A stretch of DNA of 29,133 nt, taken from positions 1 through 29,133 of IMG/VR virus record IMGVR_UViG_3300044970_001797; one strand, given 5' to 3'. Shown here piece by piece: positions 23,026 to 29,133 of this stretch (within the stretch, counting starts at the first letter, position 1; every line of letters begins with the position of its first letter). This DNA is from a virus. The notes beneath the pieces were generated by a model that was not told the DNA's origin, did no database searches, and saw nothing but the letters and a program-made list of their open reading frames with translations. The position numbers were made by a program, and so were the translations under genes.

Positions 23026-23340
23026 CTACTGCACCTCGTGGACGAGGAGTTCCAGTCGCGTCCGGTTGTCCCGCTCGCTCACGCTGGCGATCTCGAGCGT
23101 CTTGCCACGCCAGAGAATCCGATACTGCGGATTCACCGTGGCCCGGTAGCGGATCGAAATCTTGTGCGAGGCGATGACGTTGGCTTGCTGGGCTTGGAGG
23201 ATGTCGCGGCTCGACAGCCCATCGACGCTGGCCCAGACCGTGTCTTCGGTGGCCCACGAAAGCGTGGCTTCGCCCGTCGGGCTTCGCATCTCCTGCGGAG
23301 CCTGCAAGGCGACTCGCTCACGCATCATGCCGATGTTCAC
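23026..23340 (-). CDS. Head-tail joining/adaptor protein (SPP1 gp16-like)
   Basis: This 104-residue protein has the family signature of the phage head-tail joining proteins (Pfam PF05521). It opens MRERVALQAP with TGEATLSWATEDTVWASVDG, continues RDILQAQQANVIASHKISIR and ends YRILWRGKTLEIASVSERD. In SPP1 the relative gp16 closes the connector and gates DNA. The GTG at 23340 is chosen because it overlaps the upstream stop (GTGA) and has GAGGG 5 nt before it; ATGs at codons 5 and 6 are alternatives. Position between connector and gp10-like genes agrees with the family. Length is typical. Confidence 0.92.
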   Translation of the reverse strand: MNIGMMRERVALQAPQEMRSPTGEATLSWATEDTVWASVDGLSSRDILQAQQANVIASHKISIRYRATVNPQYRILWRGKTLEIASVSERDNRTRLELLVHEVQ

Positions 23341-23798
23341 GTTACGCTGCCCTCGCCGATCAAGACGATGTCGTAGGTCGCGCCAGCCGGACCAGTGACC
23401 GTGATCGTCCCGGCCGTCATGCCGGCGGCCGTCGGATCAACCTGCACATACGCGCCCCCCGCGGCCACGGCCAGCCCGCTGGTGGGCAGCGGCAGGCCCG
23501 CAAAGGTCAGGAGCGACGAGGCGTGGCTGTTGCGGATGTAGACGGCTTTCACCGCCGTGATCGCCACGCTCACTGCGGCCCCGTCGCGGGTGTCTGGCAG
23601 GCTGGCGAGGTTCAGCGTCTCGCCGGAGCCGACAATCGTCCGCGAGTCGCTCCAGACCACCTGGGCCTGGTAGGCCGCGGTGCCGTCGGAGAGCACGGCC
23701 GAATACGAAGCGGGGGTCGCCCGCAGCGTCCGCGCGATGTCGGCGACGCTCGTCTCGTGGGCAAGGATGGACAGCGTGATCTGGGCATTCAAGCTCAT
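23337..23798 (-). CDS. Phage structural protein of unknown function between connector and head-tail joining genes
   Basis: This 153-residue protein is mostly beta-rich and small-residue-rich: ARTLRATPASYSAVLSDGTA, SRTIVGSGETLNLASLPDTR and a C-terminal TITVTGPAGATYDIVLIGEG. The segment VKAVYIRNSHASSLLTFAGL resembles small virion proteins where a scalar or field value is evaluated on a beta sandwich, but I cannot name a family with certainty. Its start overlaps the connector stop as ATGA and its stop overlaps the next gene (GTGA), placing it firmly in the head-completion operon. A minor virion or neck protein is the most likely role. No catalytic residues, membrane segment or signal peptide are seen. 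Confidence 0.7.
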   Translation of the reverse strand: MSLNAQITLSILAHETSVADIARTLRATPASYSAVLSDGTAAYQAQVVWSDSRTIVGSGETLNLASLPDTRDGAAVSVAITAVKAVYIRNSHASSLLTFAGLPLPTSGLAVAAGGAYVQVDPTAAGMTAGTITVTGPAGATYDIVLIGEGSVT

Positions 23799-24445
23799 CG
23801 GTATTCTCCCCAGCCGCTCGCAGCGAGCAGCGTCTCGAACGTCTGCGGCACCGGCAGTACCTGGCTGTAGCCGGCCACGACGGGCTGCCGCATCTCGAAC
23901 CAGTGCGCCACCAGAAGCATGATCAAACTCTTCACCGTTTGCGGTACATTCCCGCCACTGGCCCCGTAGCCGGCCGTCCAGCGGACGGTGACGCTGTTCT
24001 CGTCGCCCCGCACCGCCGGCCAGACGCCCTCGTAGTTCGGGTAGACGCGACCGGGGGTCGTGCGGGCATCCACCTGGAAGGCGTTCGCCGCACTGGTGAT
24101 GGTCTGCATGGAGCCGCCCTCGTCGCGGTACGTCACCGTCACCGTCTCGGCCTGCATCGGGGGCTTCGGCAGGACGATCTCCCAGAGCGGAAACGTGTCG
24201 TAGCGAGCCTCCCAGACTTGGCTGACGAGACTCAGGCCCAGCACGTTCTCAACGTACTCGCGGGCCGTCGAGATGAGGCTCGCGAGGTAGGCGTCCTCGT
24301 CGGTGCCGTCCACGCGACACTGAGCCTTCGCCTCCGCGAGCGACACCGGCTCAACGACCGGGGCCGTGTGCCGGACGAGGCTGCGGTATGGCGTGATCGA
24401 GCTATCCGGGTGCTCCGGCGAGCCGTATCGAATCGTGACTGTCAT
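23795..24445 (-). CDS. Head-tail connector protein (gp6-like / phiE125 gp8 family)
   Basis: This 216-residue protein matches the head-tail connector group that includes HK97 gp6 and phiE125 gp8, which form a ring beneath the portal. Visible hallmarks are EPVSLAEAKAQCRVDGTDED with YLASLISTAREYVENVLG (the N-terminal helical adaptor), a central beta region YDTFPLWEIVLPKPPMQ, then VTVRWTAGYGASGGNVPQTV and the C-terminal helix KSLIMLLVAHWFEMRQ. The length is normal for the phiE125 gp8 type, which is longer than the minimal HK97 gp6. The start overlaps the upstream stop as ATGA and the end overlaps the next gene by 4 nt. The family assignment is confident from motif order and gene neighbourhood. 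Confidence 0.9.
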   Translation of the reverse strand: MTVTIRYGSPEHPDSSITPYRSLVRHTAPVVEPVSLAEAKAQCRVDGTDEDAYLASLISTAREYVENVLGLSLVSQVWEARYDTFPLWEIVLPKPPMQAETVTVTYRDEGGSMQTITSAANAFQVDARTTPGRVYPNYEGVWPAVRGDENSVTVRWTAGYGASGGNVPQTVKSLIMLLVAHWFEMRQPVVAGYSQVLPVPQTFETLLAASGWGEYR

Positions 24446-24639
24446 TTCACTCGCTTCCTTGCTTGTGACTGCACGGTGGCCTTTTCAGTCCGCTCCTCGA
24501 GCATCGCCGTCTCGGCGGGCTTCTCGCCGACCGGCTCGACCATCCCGCGGGCGATGAAGATGCGGGCCATCCCGTCGCCCCAGTCGAACACCTGGCCGAC
24601 CCGATACCCGTTGAAGCTCTTGAGTACGCGAATCTTCAT
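24442..24639 (-). CDS. Small phage protein of 65 residues, function unknown
   Basis: The protein begins MKIRVLKSFNGYRVGQVFDW and continues GDGMARIFIARGMVEPV before a charged Lys/Arg/Glu tail. Small proteins with this pattern (a KVLKPF..-GKVYPPG-like beta hairpin and an ARxLIxxGxVEPV helix) are common between connector and capsid genes in phages. The ATG at 24639 overlaps the glycosyltransferase stop as ATGA and its own stop overlaps the next gene as ATGA, which decides the start and implies translational coupling. A longer in-frame extension inside the upstream gene is not supported. The function is unknown; a minor head or connector-associated role is possible from context. Confidence 0.75.
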   Translation of the reverse strand: MKIRVLKSFNGYRVGQVFDWGDGMARIFIARGMVEPVGEKPAETAMLEERTEKATVQSQARKRVK

Positions 24640-25364
24640 TTTATGGCGCCCCAGGTTGACTCTGGCGGCGATTGGCCGCCGTTCCAGTATTCGGTCGTGT
24701 GCTGTTGCACCTTGCCGCCCTCGACCGTCCGGCTGGGCCAAGTGATCATCAGTTCGGCGTGGCCGACGCTGATGTTCGTCGCGAGCCCCAGTTTGTTGCC
24801 GGCCTTCGCGAAGCCCTTCCAGAACGAGATGTCCTCGTCAACGTGCGAGCCGTTCCAGTCACCCTGGTCGTTCGGCTTGGCGACGAACCAAGGCTTCTCC
24901 ATCTTCTTGATCGCTTCGGTGCGGATCAGCGTGCAGCCGAAATGCGCCGTCTCGACGAGCTGCACGGGCTTCGAGAACCAGTCGCCATCGACGACGGTCT
25001 TGTCGTCCGTGCTGACGCCCGGCAGGGCGAACATGACGCACGGGCTTTCCCGCTTCGTCTGGAGCGGCGCGATGGCATCCACGCCAGAGTGCATGAGCAG
25101 GGCGACGAGGGCTTCGACGGTCTTGCCGTTGAACACGGTGTCATAGTCAATCGTGAGAATGACGTCGTACTTGTCGATGACGCTCTCGATTGACCGCGTG
25201 AGACACTGGCCGAAGAAGACGCCCGTGTGCTTGATAACGGGAATCTGGTGGGGCGTCAGGGCCGAGTGGACGCAAAAGAAGTTGTCCGTGAAGCCGAGGC
25301 GGGGCGTGCTCATTACGGCACACACCCGCACCTCGGCCTCACAACTACCGACACGAATTAGCAC
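24636..25364 (-). CDS. GT-A type glycosyltransferase inside the head gene cluster
   Basis: This 242-residue protein resembles GT-A fold family-2-like glycosyltransferases, which transfer a sugar from a nucleotide-sugar donor. The N-terminal strand VRVCAVMSTPRLGF is followed by YDVILTIDYDTVF with a DxD motif at residues 73-75 (metal and nucleotide-sugar binding). Later come AHFGCTLIRTEAIKKM and HVDEDISFWKGFAKAG, matching the acceptor/base region ('DED.xF') of the fold. I chose the GTG at 25364 because it keeps the first beta strand and has AGGAG 7 nt upstream. The stop overlaps the next ATG as ATGA. Its position between capsid and connector genes suggests virion-protein or host-surface glycosylation, but the acceptor is unknown. 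The upstream ribosome-binding site lies in a small hairpin. Confidence 0.82.
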   Translation of the reverse strand: MLIRVGSCEAEVRVCAVMSTPRLGFTDNFFCVHSALTPHQIPVIKHTGVFFGQCLTRSIESVIDKYDVILTIDYDTVFNGKTVEALVALLMHSGVDAIAPLQTKRESPCVMFALPGVSTDDKTVVDGDWFSKPVQLVETAHFGCTLIRTEAIKKMEKPWFVAKPNDQGDWNGSHVDEDISFWKGFAKAGNKLGLATNISVGHAELMITWPSRTVEGGKVQQHTTEYWNGGQSPPESTWGAIK

Positions 25365-25369
25365 GACTT

Positions 25370-25386
25370 CGCTCCTGTTAGGAGCG
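25370..25386 (-). promoter_or_regulatory. Hairpin overlapping the ribosome-binding site of the glycosyltransferase
   Basis: In minus-strand sense CGCTCC-TAACA-GGAGCG forms a 6-bp GC-rich stem with a 5-nt loop. The 3' arm contains the GGAG ribosome-binding site for the GTG start at 25364. Such a structure could lower translation initiation. It is seen directly in sequence; a regulatory effect is inference. Confidence 0.45.
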
Positions 25387-25442
25387 GGCGCGCATCCTTG
25401 CGCCTTAGTCGGCCGTCACTGGCCGTCCCGCTTGTTTCGGGA

Positions 25443-25880
25443 TCAACCAGTAACCCAAGCCACCGCACCAGCCTCGCCAGCGGTCGTCGGCGCAACGCCG
25501 GCACGACTCAGGCGGGCAGTCACGGCGACATTGACGGCGGTCGTCGGGGTGACGCTGACCCGGAGGTAGCGCTTCTTCGACCGCGTGTCGATGTCCATCT
25601 TCACCACCGACGGCTGCGTGGTGACGGGAACCGTCGGGATCGTAAATCCATCGACGCCGCCGCCCACGAGGGCCGTCACGCTGGAGTAGGCCGTGTTGTC
25701 GTCCGACTCCTGCACACGCAGGACGCTCGCGAACACCGTGTTGGCGTTCGCCGCCCGCAGAACCGTCACGCTCGCATGGTCGTAGCCGAGCGTGTCGATC
25801 GTGAGGGTCGCCGTCTCGCTAGAGCCGGTGACACCCGCGGGGATCGTCGCTACGACCTTATCGTTTTCGTGCTGCTTCAT
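25443..25880 (-). CDS. Probable capsid decoration/head protein downstream of the capsid gene
   Basis: This 145-residue protein lies immediately after the capsid gene, the usual place for capsid decoration or stabilisation proteins. It is rich in beta-forming Thr/Val segments, for example SSETATLTIDTLGYDHASVT, RVQESDDNTAYSSVTALVGG and KKRYLRVSVTPTTAVNVAVT. The pattern of a fluctuating-signal beta sandwich ending RYLRVSVT is common among small phage head proteins. I see no catalytic motif, signal peptide or membrane segment. The ATG at 25880 has AAGGAG 10 nt upstream, and the gap to the capsid stop is only 21 nt, suggesting co-transcription and high expression. The role is inferred from position and composition; a tail or unknown virion protein remains possible. 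Confidence 0.6.
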   Translation of the reverse strand: MKQHENDKVVATIPAGVTGSSETATLTIDTLGYDHASVTVLRAANANTVFASVLRVQESDDNTAYSSVTALVGGGVDGFTIPTVPVTTQPSVVKMDIDTRSKKRYLRVSVTPTTAVNVAVTARLSRAGVAPTTAGEAGAVAWVTG

Positions 25881-25901
25881 CTCGAGAGTGCTCCTTTATG
25901 A

Positions 25902-27242
25902 CTAGGCCGTCTTGAGGGCGACCACCGGGCCGACCTCCGACGTCGAGCCGAGGGTGTGGTGGTTGACGTCGAACCGCATGGTTCCCTGGAGCAGGAGCTG
26001 ATCCGTGGTGGCGTACACCTGGTCGTACAACCGCACGGCGAAGTCCCGACGACGGGCGTAGATGCTGGACAGGGCCATGTTGCCGAAGAGCACCTTGACC
26101 TTGTTGCTGTCCACGCCGAGGGTGCTGTTGAGCACATGCACCATCCGCACGGGGTAGCCGAGGAAGGACTCACCGGCACCGGAGCCGACGTTCTCGACGG
26201 TGTTACCACCGGCGGCGTACTTCAGGCGGGCGATGCTCGCCGCGTAGCCGGCGGGCGAAACGTACCAGGCGGCTCCCTGGCGGGCGTAGATCGGCAGCTT
26301 GCCGATGACCGCGAGGAAGTCCTCGATGTCGAGCGTCTCGAAGGCGGTGTTGCCGCTGGCGGCCGACACGACCGAGGCCGTGTAGTTGCCGTCGTTGATC
26401 TTCGGGACGATGCCGTTGATACCACCCGAGCCAGAGGCGCCATCACCAAGCCAGCCGACCAAGTCGATTTTGTAACTGAGACTAGTTGCAAATTCAGTTG
26501 CAACAGCATCTGCAAGGTTGATCACACCGGCCGAATCCTCGACCACTTCGGTGCTCATCCGGCAGCCGACGGCGAGCTTCTTCGCCACGAGGCTCACCTG
26601 ACCGTAGGTCGGCTCGCTCTCGGTGATGGCCGAACCTTCACCGACGAAGTAGGCGGTCGTGCCTCCCGTCCGCTTCGGGATCACCATCGTGTCGCGGCTC
26701 ATCGACACGTTCTCCGCGGCGGGCGGGAACGTACCGTAGGTCTCGACAAGGCGGATCACGCGATTGGCGAACTCCTCCGGCACCAGCGCGCCACCGGCCG
26801 AGTTCGTGCCTTCGTTGAGAGCACGGGCCTCGACGCCGTTCTCACGGCACCACCGGATGTCGGAGTCGTTCTTGAACACGGCGGCCTTGATCCACCGGCC
26901 GCAGCGATACGCAGCGTCCACCGCATCCGGGCCTTCGTTGAAGGCGCGGAGGGTCGTGTGATGGGGGCTGACGGCCCGAATCTCGACCTTCTTGGGCTGC
27001 TCGGCGACGGGGGCAGGAGCCTCGGCGGGGGCGGCCTTCTCGACCACCGCACGCAGTTCGGCTTCCTTCTTGGCGAGGGTCCCCTCGAACTCCAGGTCCG
27101 ACTTCACCGCGTCGGCCTCGGCCGACAGCTTGCGGAGTTCCGCGGTTTGCTCTTCCGAACGCTCGGCCACTTCGGCCAGTTCGGTCATCCGAGCGGCGAT
27201 TGCCGCGGCACGATCCTGAAGACGCTTGAGGTTGCTCGCCAT
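25902..27242 (-). CDS. HK97-fold major capsid protein
   Basis: This 446-residue protein forms the icosahedral shell. Residues about 1-70 are a coiled, charged region (LKRLQDRAAAIAARMTELAE) that behaves like an HK97 delta/scaffold domain, followed by an Ala/Pro linker. The core is typical of the family: EGTNSAGGALVPEEFANRVI, then VSMSRDTMVIPKRTGG, AITESEPTYGQVSLVAKKLA, GDGASGSGGINGI and a C-terminal ARRRDFAVRLYDQVYATTDQ. The start is the ATG at 27242, preceded by GGAG and AAGG; an upstream in-frame extension of 28 residues is unsupported. The gene follows a 158-bp leader, the longest gap in the head module, which suggests separate control of this highly expressed gene. A short AT-rich patch is present inside it. 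Confidence 0.95.
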   Translation of the reverse strand: MASNLKRLQDRAAAIAARMTELAEVAERSEEQTAELRKLSAEADAVKSDLEFEGTLAKKEAELRAVVEKAAPAEAPAPVAEQPKKVEIRAVSPHHTTLRAFNEGPDAVDAAYRCGRWIKAAVFKNDSDIRWCRENGVEARALNEGTNSAGGALVPEEFANRVIRLVETYGTFPPAAENVSMSRDTMVIPKRTGGTTAYFVGEGSAITESEPTYGQVSLVAKKLAVGCRMSTEVVEDSAGVINLADAVATEFATSLSYKIDLVGWLGDGASGSGGINGIVPKINDGNYTASVVSAASGNTAFETLDIEDFLAVIGKLPIYARQGAAWYVSPAGYAASIARLKYAAGGNTVENVGSGAGESFLGYPVRMVHVLNSTLGVDSNKVKVLFGNMALSSIYARRRDFAVRLYDQVYATTDQLLLQGTMRFDVNHHTLGSTSEVGPVVALKTA

Positions 27243-27400
27243 GATTGGCCTTGCTCCTGGTTGAGCCGGCCAAACGCGAAAGTGCGGCAGCCGGCGGGTG
27301 TATTGCCCGCAAGCACGCCGCGACAAGAATCCTCAAGTCGCTCGCACTGCTCCTCACGAAATCCTTCGTGAGGCTTATATCTTGTAATGTAGGCTGTTGC
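27243..27400 (-). promoter_or_regulatory. Leader region of the capsid gene with hairpin and AT-rich element
   Basis: This 158-bp gap is unusual in a module where genes normally overlap. In minus-strand sense it starts with an AT-rich element (CCTACATTACAAGATATAAG, 27374-27393) that resembles a promoter -10 region. A perfect 9-bp inverted repeat follows, CCTCACGAA-GGAT-TTCGTGAGG (27352-27373). No T-run follows the hairpin, so an intrinsic terminator is less likely than an mRNA 5' structure or processing site. The capsid ribosome-binding site lies at the end of the region. Confidence 0.55.
27374..27394 (-). repeat. GSCTACAWT element in the capsid leader
   Basis: Minus sense GCCTACATTACAAGATATAAG-like, AT-rich in a GC-rich setting. 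It matches the element at 21941-21961 at 18 of 21 positions. It may be a -10 region, but no clear -35 is found. Confidence 0.55.
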
Positions 27401-28696
27401 TTACTTCGTGTGCAAATGAGTGGAGAGCAGCACGCTCTTCAGCGCGGCGGCCTTGCCGACGTAGTCGATGCTCCGATCACTCGCTTGCATCTGCTTGACC
27501 TTGCGCGCCGCCCAGTTCTTCGCGGGCGTGCCGCCCCACAGAAGCCACGCAACGAAGCCGGGCTTCTCTTCGCCGGCCTTGTCCCAGCCGGGGGACTTGC
27601 TCGCCGACTCGTGCCGGGCAAACCAGGCATTCATCTCGCGAAGCCATTCGGGATTCATCTCCTCGCGGCGGGCGAGGCGGTTCGCGCGGGCGACCGTCTC
27701 AGGCTTGAGGCCGTCGCCGCTCTTGCCCTCTTCGTGCAGCTTGAGCCCGCGCTTCGCCGCAGCGGCCATGCCGCTCGTCGGCTTCAGGCTGACCGCCCGC
27801 TCATCGTCGGGCGAAGACTCCGAAACATCGGCGTGGGCCGTCAGTTCCGACATCCGTCGGCCGATGAAATAGTCGGTTTCCTCCCACTCGCCGTCTTCCG
27901 ACTCCCAGAGGCGGATCAGCACGGCGGGATCGTCGGGCGTTGCGGGGAGCGGCTCCTCCGAATACTCGCCCAACTGGCCTTCTTCCATGATGTGCTCGAT
28001 GCGGCCGACGCCGCCATCCCACGACACGAAATCGCCTTGGGCGTGCATCACCGTCGCGGCTCGTTCTTCAGTCTTGGCTTCCAGCGGTACTTCCGCGACA
28101 CCTTCGGCTCCCCCGGCCGAAACAGGCTGCGCAGTATCTTCGACCACAGGGCTAACCGCTCGCTCGTCATTCGCCATCTCCAGGGCTCGCTTGCTCACAT
28201 ACGTTTCGGTGGCGAGGTAGGCCGGCGTGTCCACGGGGCCGGCATCGCCGAGGTACGAGAACTTCTTGATGCGGCGGATCATCCGGCCGCCCGCGTCCCG
28301 CTGCCAGGACTCGTCCTTGGGGTTGGAACGGAACGCGAAGCTTGATCCGCGGACGTCCCCGCGGGAAATCAATTCGACGACCGCCTCGGCCGACTTCGGC
28401 GGGTCGATCTCGTACCGCAGGCCGCGCTCATCGACGAACAGCCGCATCGTGCCGCTGGAAGTCCGGCCGATCACCTGCGTGTGGTTGTATTTGCCGAAGA
28501 CGTCGGGGTTCGACCGCATCACCTCGTCGAACGCGCCGCGTTCCACGATCTCGTGGAAGCCACCCAAGTCCTGCGACTCGGATTCAAAGACGGCCGCGTA
28601 CCCGCGAATGACCGTGCGGCCATTCAGGTCGGTCTTGACCTCAAGCCCCGGCTGCTCGCCGATTAGGCGTCGTTCAAGTTCGCACGATCCGTCCAT
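27401..28696 (-). CDS. HK97-family prohead protease (S78) fused to two C-terminal domains
   Basis: This 431-residue protein opens with a typical prohead protease of about 200 residues: RGYAAVFESESQDLGGFHE, then YNHTQVIGRT carrying the likely catalytic His72, and RGDVRGSSFAF carrying the likely catalytic Ser119. Such enzymes cleave scaffold or capsid delta domains during procapsid maturation. Two further regions follow. Residues about 215-290 (GDFVSWDGGVGRIEHIM, TPDDPAVLIRLWE, ETDYFIGRRMSEL) look like a small SH3-like HVA1-type domain. Residues about 305-425 (AAAKRGLKLHEEGKSGDG, PGFVAWLLWGG) look like a helical domain seen in other phage head and protease proteins. An AGGAGGT ribosome-binding site lies 11 nt before the ATG. 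The gene sits between portal and capsid genes. The family call is firm; the roles of the fused domains are unknown. Confidence 0.93.
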   Translation of the reverse strand: MDGSCELERRLIGEQPGLEVKTDLNGRTVIRGYAAVFESESQDLGGFHEIVERGAFDEVMRSNPDVFGKYNHTQVIGRTSSGTMRLFVDERGLRYEIDPPKSAEAVVELISRGDVRGSSFAFRSNPKDESWQRDAGGRMIRRIKKFSYLGDAGPVDTPAYLATETYVSKRALEMANDERAVSPVVEDTAQPVSAGGAEGVAEVPLEAKTEERAATVMHAQGDFVSWDGGVGRIEHIMEEGQLGEYSEEPLPATPDDPAVLIRLWESEDGEWEETDYFIGRRMSELTAHADVSESSPDDERAVSLKPTSGMAAAAKRGLKLHEEGKSGDGLKPETVARANRLARREEMNPEWLREMNAWFARHESASKSPGWDKAGEEKPGFVAWLLWGGTPAKNWAARKVKQMQASDRSIDYVGKAAALKSVLLSTHLHTK

Positions 28697-29133
28697 GACT
28701 TCGTGACCTCCTCATACGGTCTGCCGGAGCGGTGGCACTCCAGCAGCAGATTCCGCGATTCTTCCATCCACCCATGCACAAATGCGTCGATGTCTCGGCC
28801 AGTCGCCTGGGCGGCGTCGAGCAGTTCGGTCTTCATCCGCTGCTCGTGGGCCTCGAACCAGGCCGTGATCTTGGCTGGCTTGGCCCGCCGCTCCACGATG
28901 CCGTCCGCTTCGATGGCCGCGAGGCGTCGGAGCGTCGTGCGGAAGAGAACTTCGGCGGCCGACCGCTCGCCAGCCGTGGCGGCGTCACCGGGGGTCGGGC
29001 CTTCGTTGCCGTCCTCGGCCGGTTCGTCCTGCGGCAACGGAGCCGTCTGGGGCTGGGTCGCGCCGTTCGGGTTGTTGACGGTGAAAGCGTCGAGCAGTTG
29101 CATATTCACCTGCACGAAACGCTTGTTGCCCAG
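28663..29133 (-). CDS. Phage portal protein, C-terminal part (truncated by window edge)
   Basis: The reading frame is open to the window edge and begins mid-protein, so only about 156 C-terminal residues are present. The visible part starts LGNKRFVQVNMQLLDAFTV and then becomes a Pro/Glu/Gly-rich linker followed by a charged helical tail. Portal proteins form the dodecameric ring at the capsid vertex through which DNA enters and leaves. The assignment rests mainly on position: the gene lies directly upstream of a prohead protease and a major capsid gene, the standard HK97-type order, and the opening residues resemble the end of a portal core. It overlaps the protease gene by 34 nt. The long Ala/Glu-rich tail (recognisable segment ATAGERSAAEVLFRTTLRRL) is seen after many portal cores. 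A separate head protein is possible but less likely. Confidence 0.7.
   Translation of the reverse strand: MGNKRFVQVNMQLLDAFTVNNPNGATQPQTAPLPQDEPAEDGNEGPTPGDAATAGERSAAEVLFRTTLRRLAAIEADGIVERRAKPAKITAWFEAHEQRMKTELLDAAQATGRDIDAFVHGWMEESRNLLLECHRSGRPYEEVTKSWTDRANLNDA

Noticed and set aside
27243-27326. Longer N-terminus for the capsid protein (28 extra residues)
   Set aside because: The extension covers the leader, is Arg/Pro-rich, and lacks a ribosome-binding site. The ATG at 27242 has one and starts a typical coiled delta domain.
25956-27371. 471-codon open frame on the plus strand opposite the capsid gene
   Set aside because: It is an antisense shadow of the capsid gene: GC-rich codon bias leaves the opposite frame open. 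Its translation is low-complexity (rich in Gly, Val, Asp, His and Arg) and matches nothing I know.

Overview
The window is a 29 kb stretch of a tailed-phage (siphovirus-type) late region, either a free phage or a prophage. Every gene I can support lies on the minus strand, so the biological reading order runs from position 29133 down to 1. The DNA is GC-rich and genes are packed with ATGA, TAATG or 1-30 nt overlaps. Several proteins have the look of phages and prophages from Planctomycetota-like, high-GC bacteria, but this host guess is weak inference. No integrase, terminase, lysin, tRNA, rRNA or CRISPR array is visible.

Head module (29133-21826): the C-terminal end of a portal protein, an HK97-type prohead protease fused to two extra domains, an HK97-fold major capsid protein with a 158-bp leader, a probable capsid decoration protein, a GT-A glycosyltransferase, a 65-aa protein, a gp6/phiE125 gp8-like connector, an unknown structural protein, a head-tail joining protein, an HK97 gp10-like protein and a DUF3168-type tail terminator.

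Tail module (21786-14187): three tandem paralogous tail-tube-like proteins, a tail assembly chaperone pair joined by a GGGAAAA -1 frameshift site, a 1375-aa tape measure protein with an internal 132-bp tandem duplication, and two minor tail proteins. Tail tip and adhesin genes follow (14183-7492): a 1169-aa lectin/Ig-like protein, a small CxC protein, a small tail protein, a His-x-His tail fibre, a protein with two FN3 domains and a protein with an 11-glycine run.

A seven-gene cassette (7444-4375) with its own promoter-like sequence then interrupts the adhesin genes. It encodes an HExxH mini-metallopeptidase, a small possible DNA-binding protein, a metallophosphoesterase, a 60-aa protein, a dCMP deaminase, a dNMP kinase and a one-TM holin-like protein. 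After it come two small virion proteins, a 773-aa beta-repeat adhesin with perfect 48-bp repeats and a 90-aa protein.

The last kilobase (1096-1) has a different style. Small genes are separated by 130-180 bp regions that share a TGCGCTCTT box and promoter-like hexamers with 16-bp spacers. A second recurrent element, GSCTACA(A/T)T in minus-strand sense, occurs at about seven places, mostly just upstream of genes. These two motif families are the least explained signals in the window.
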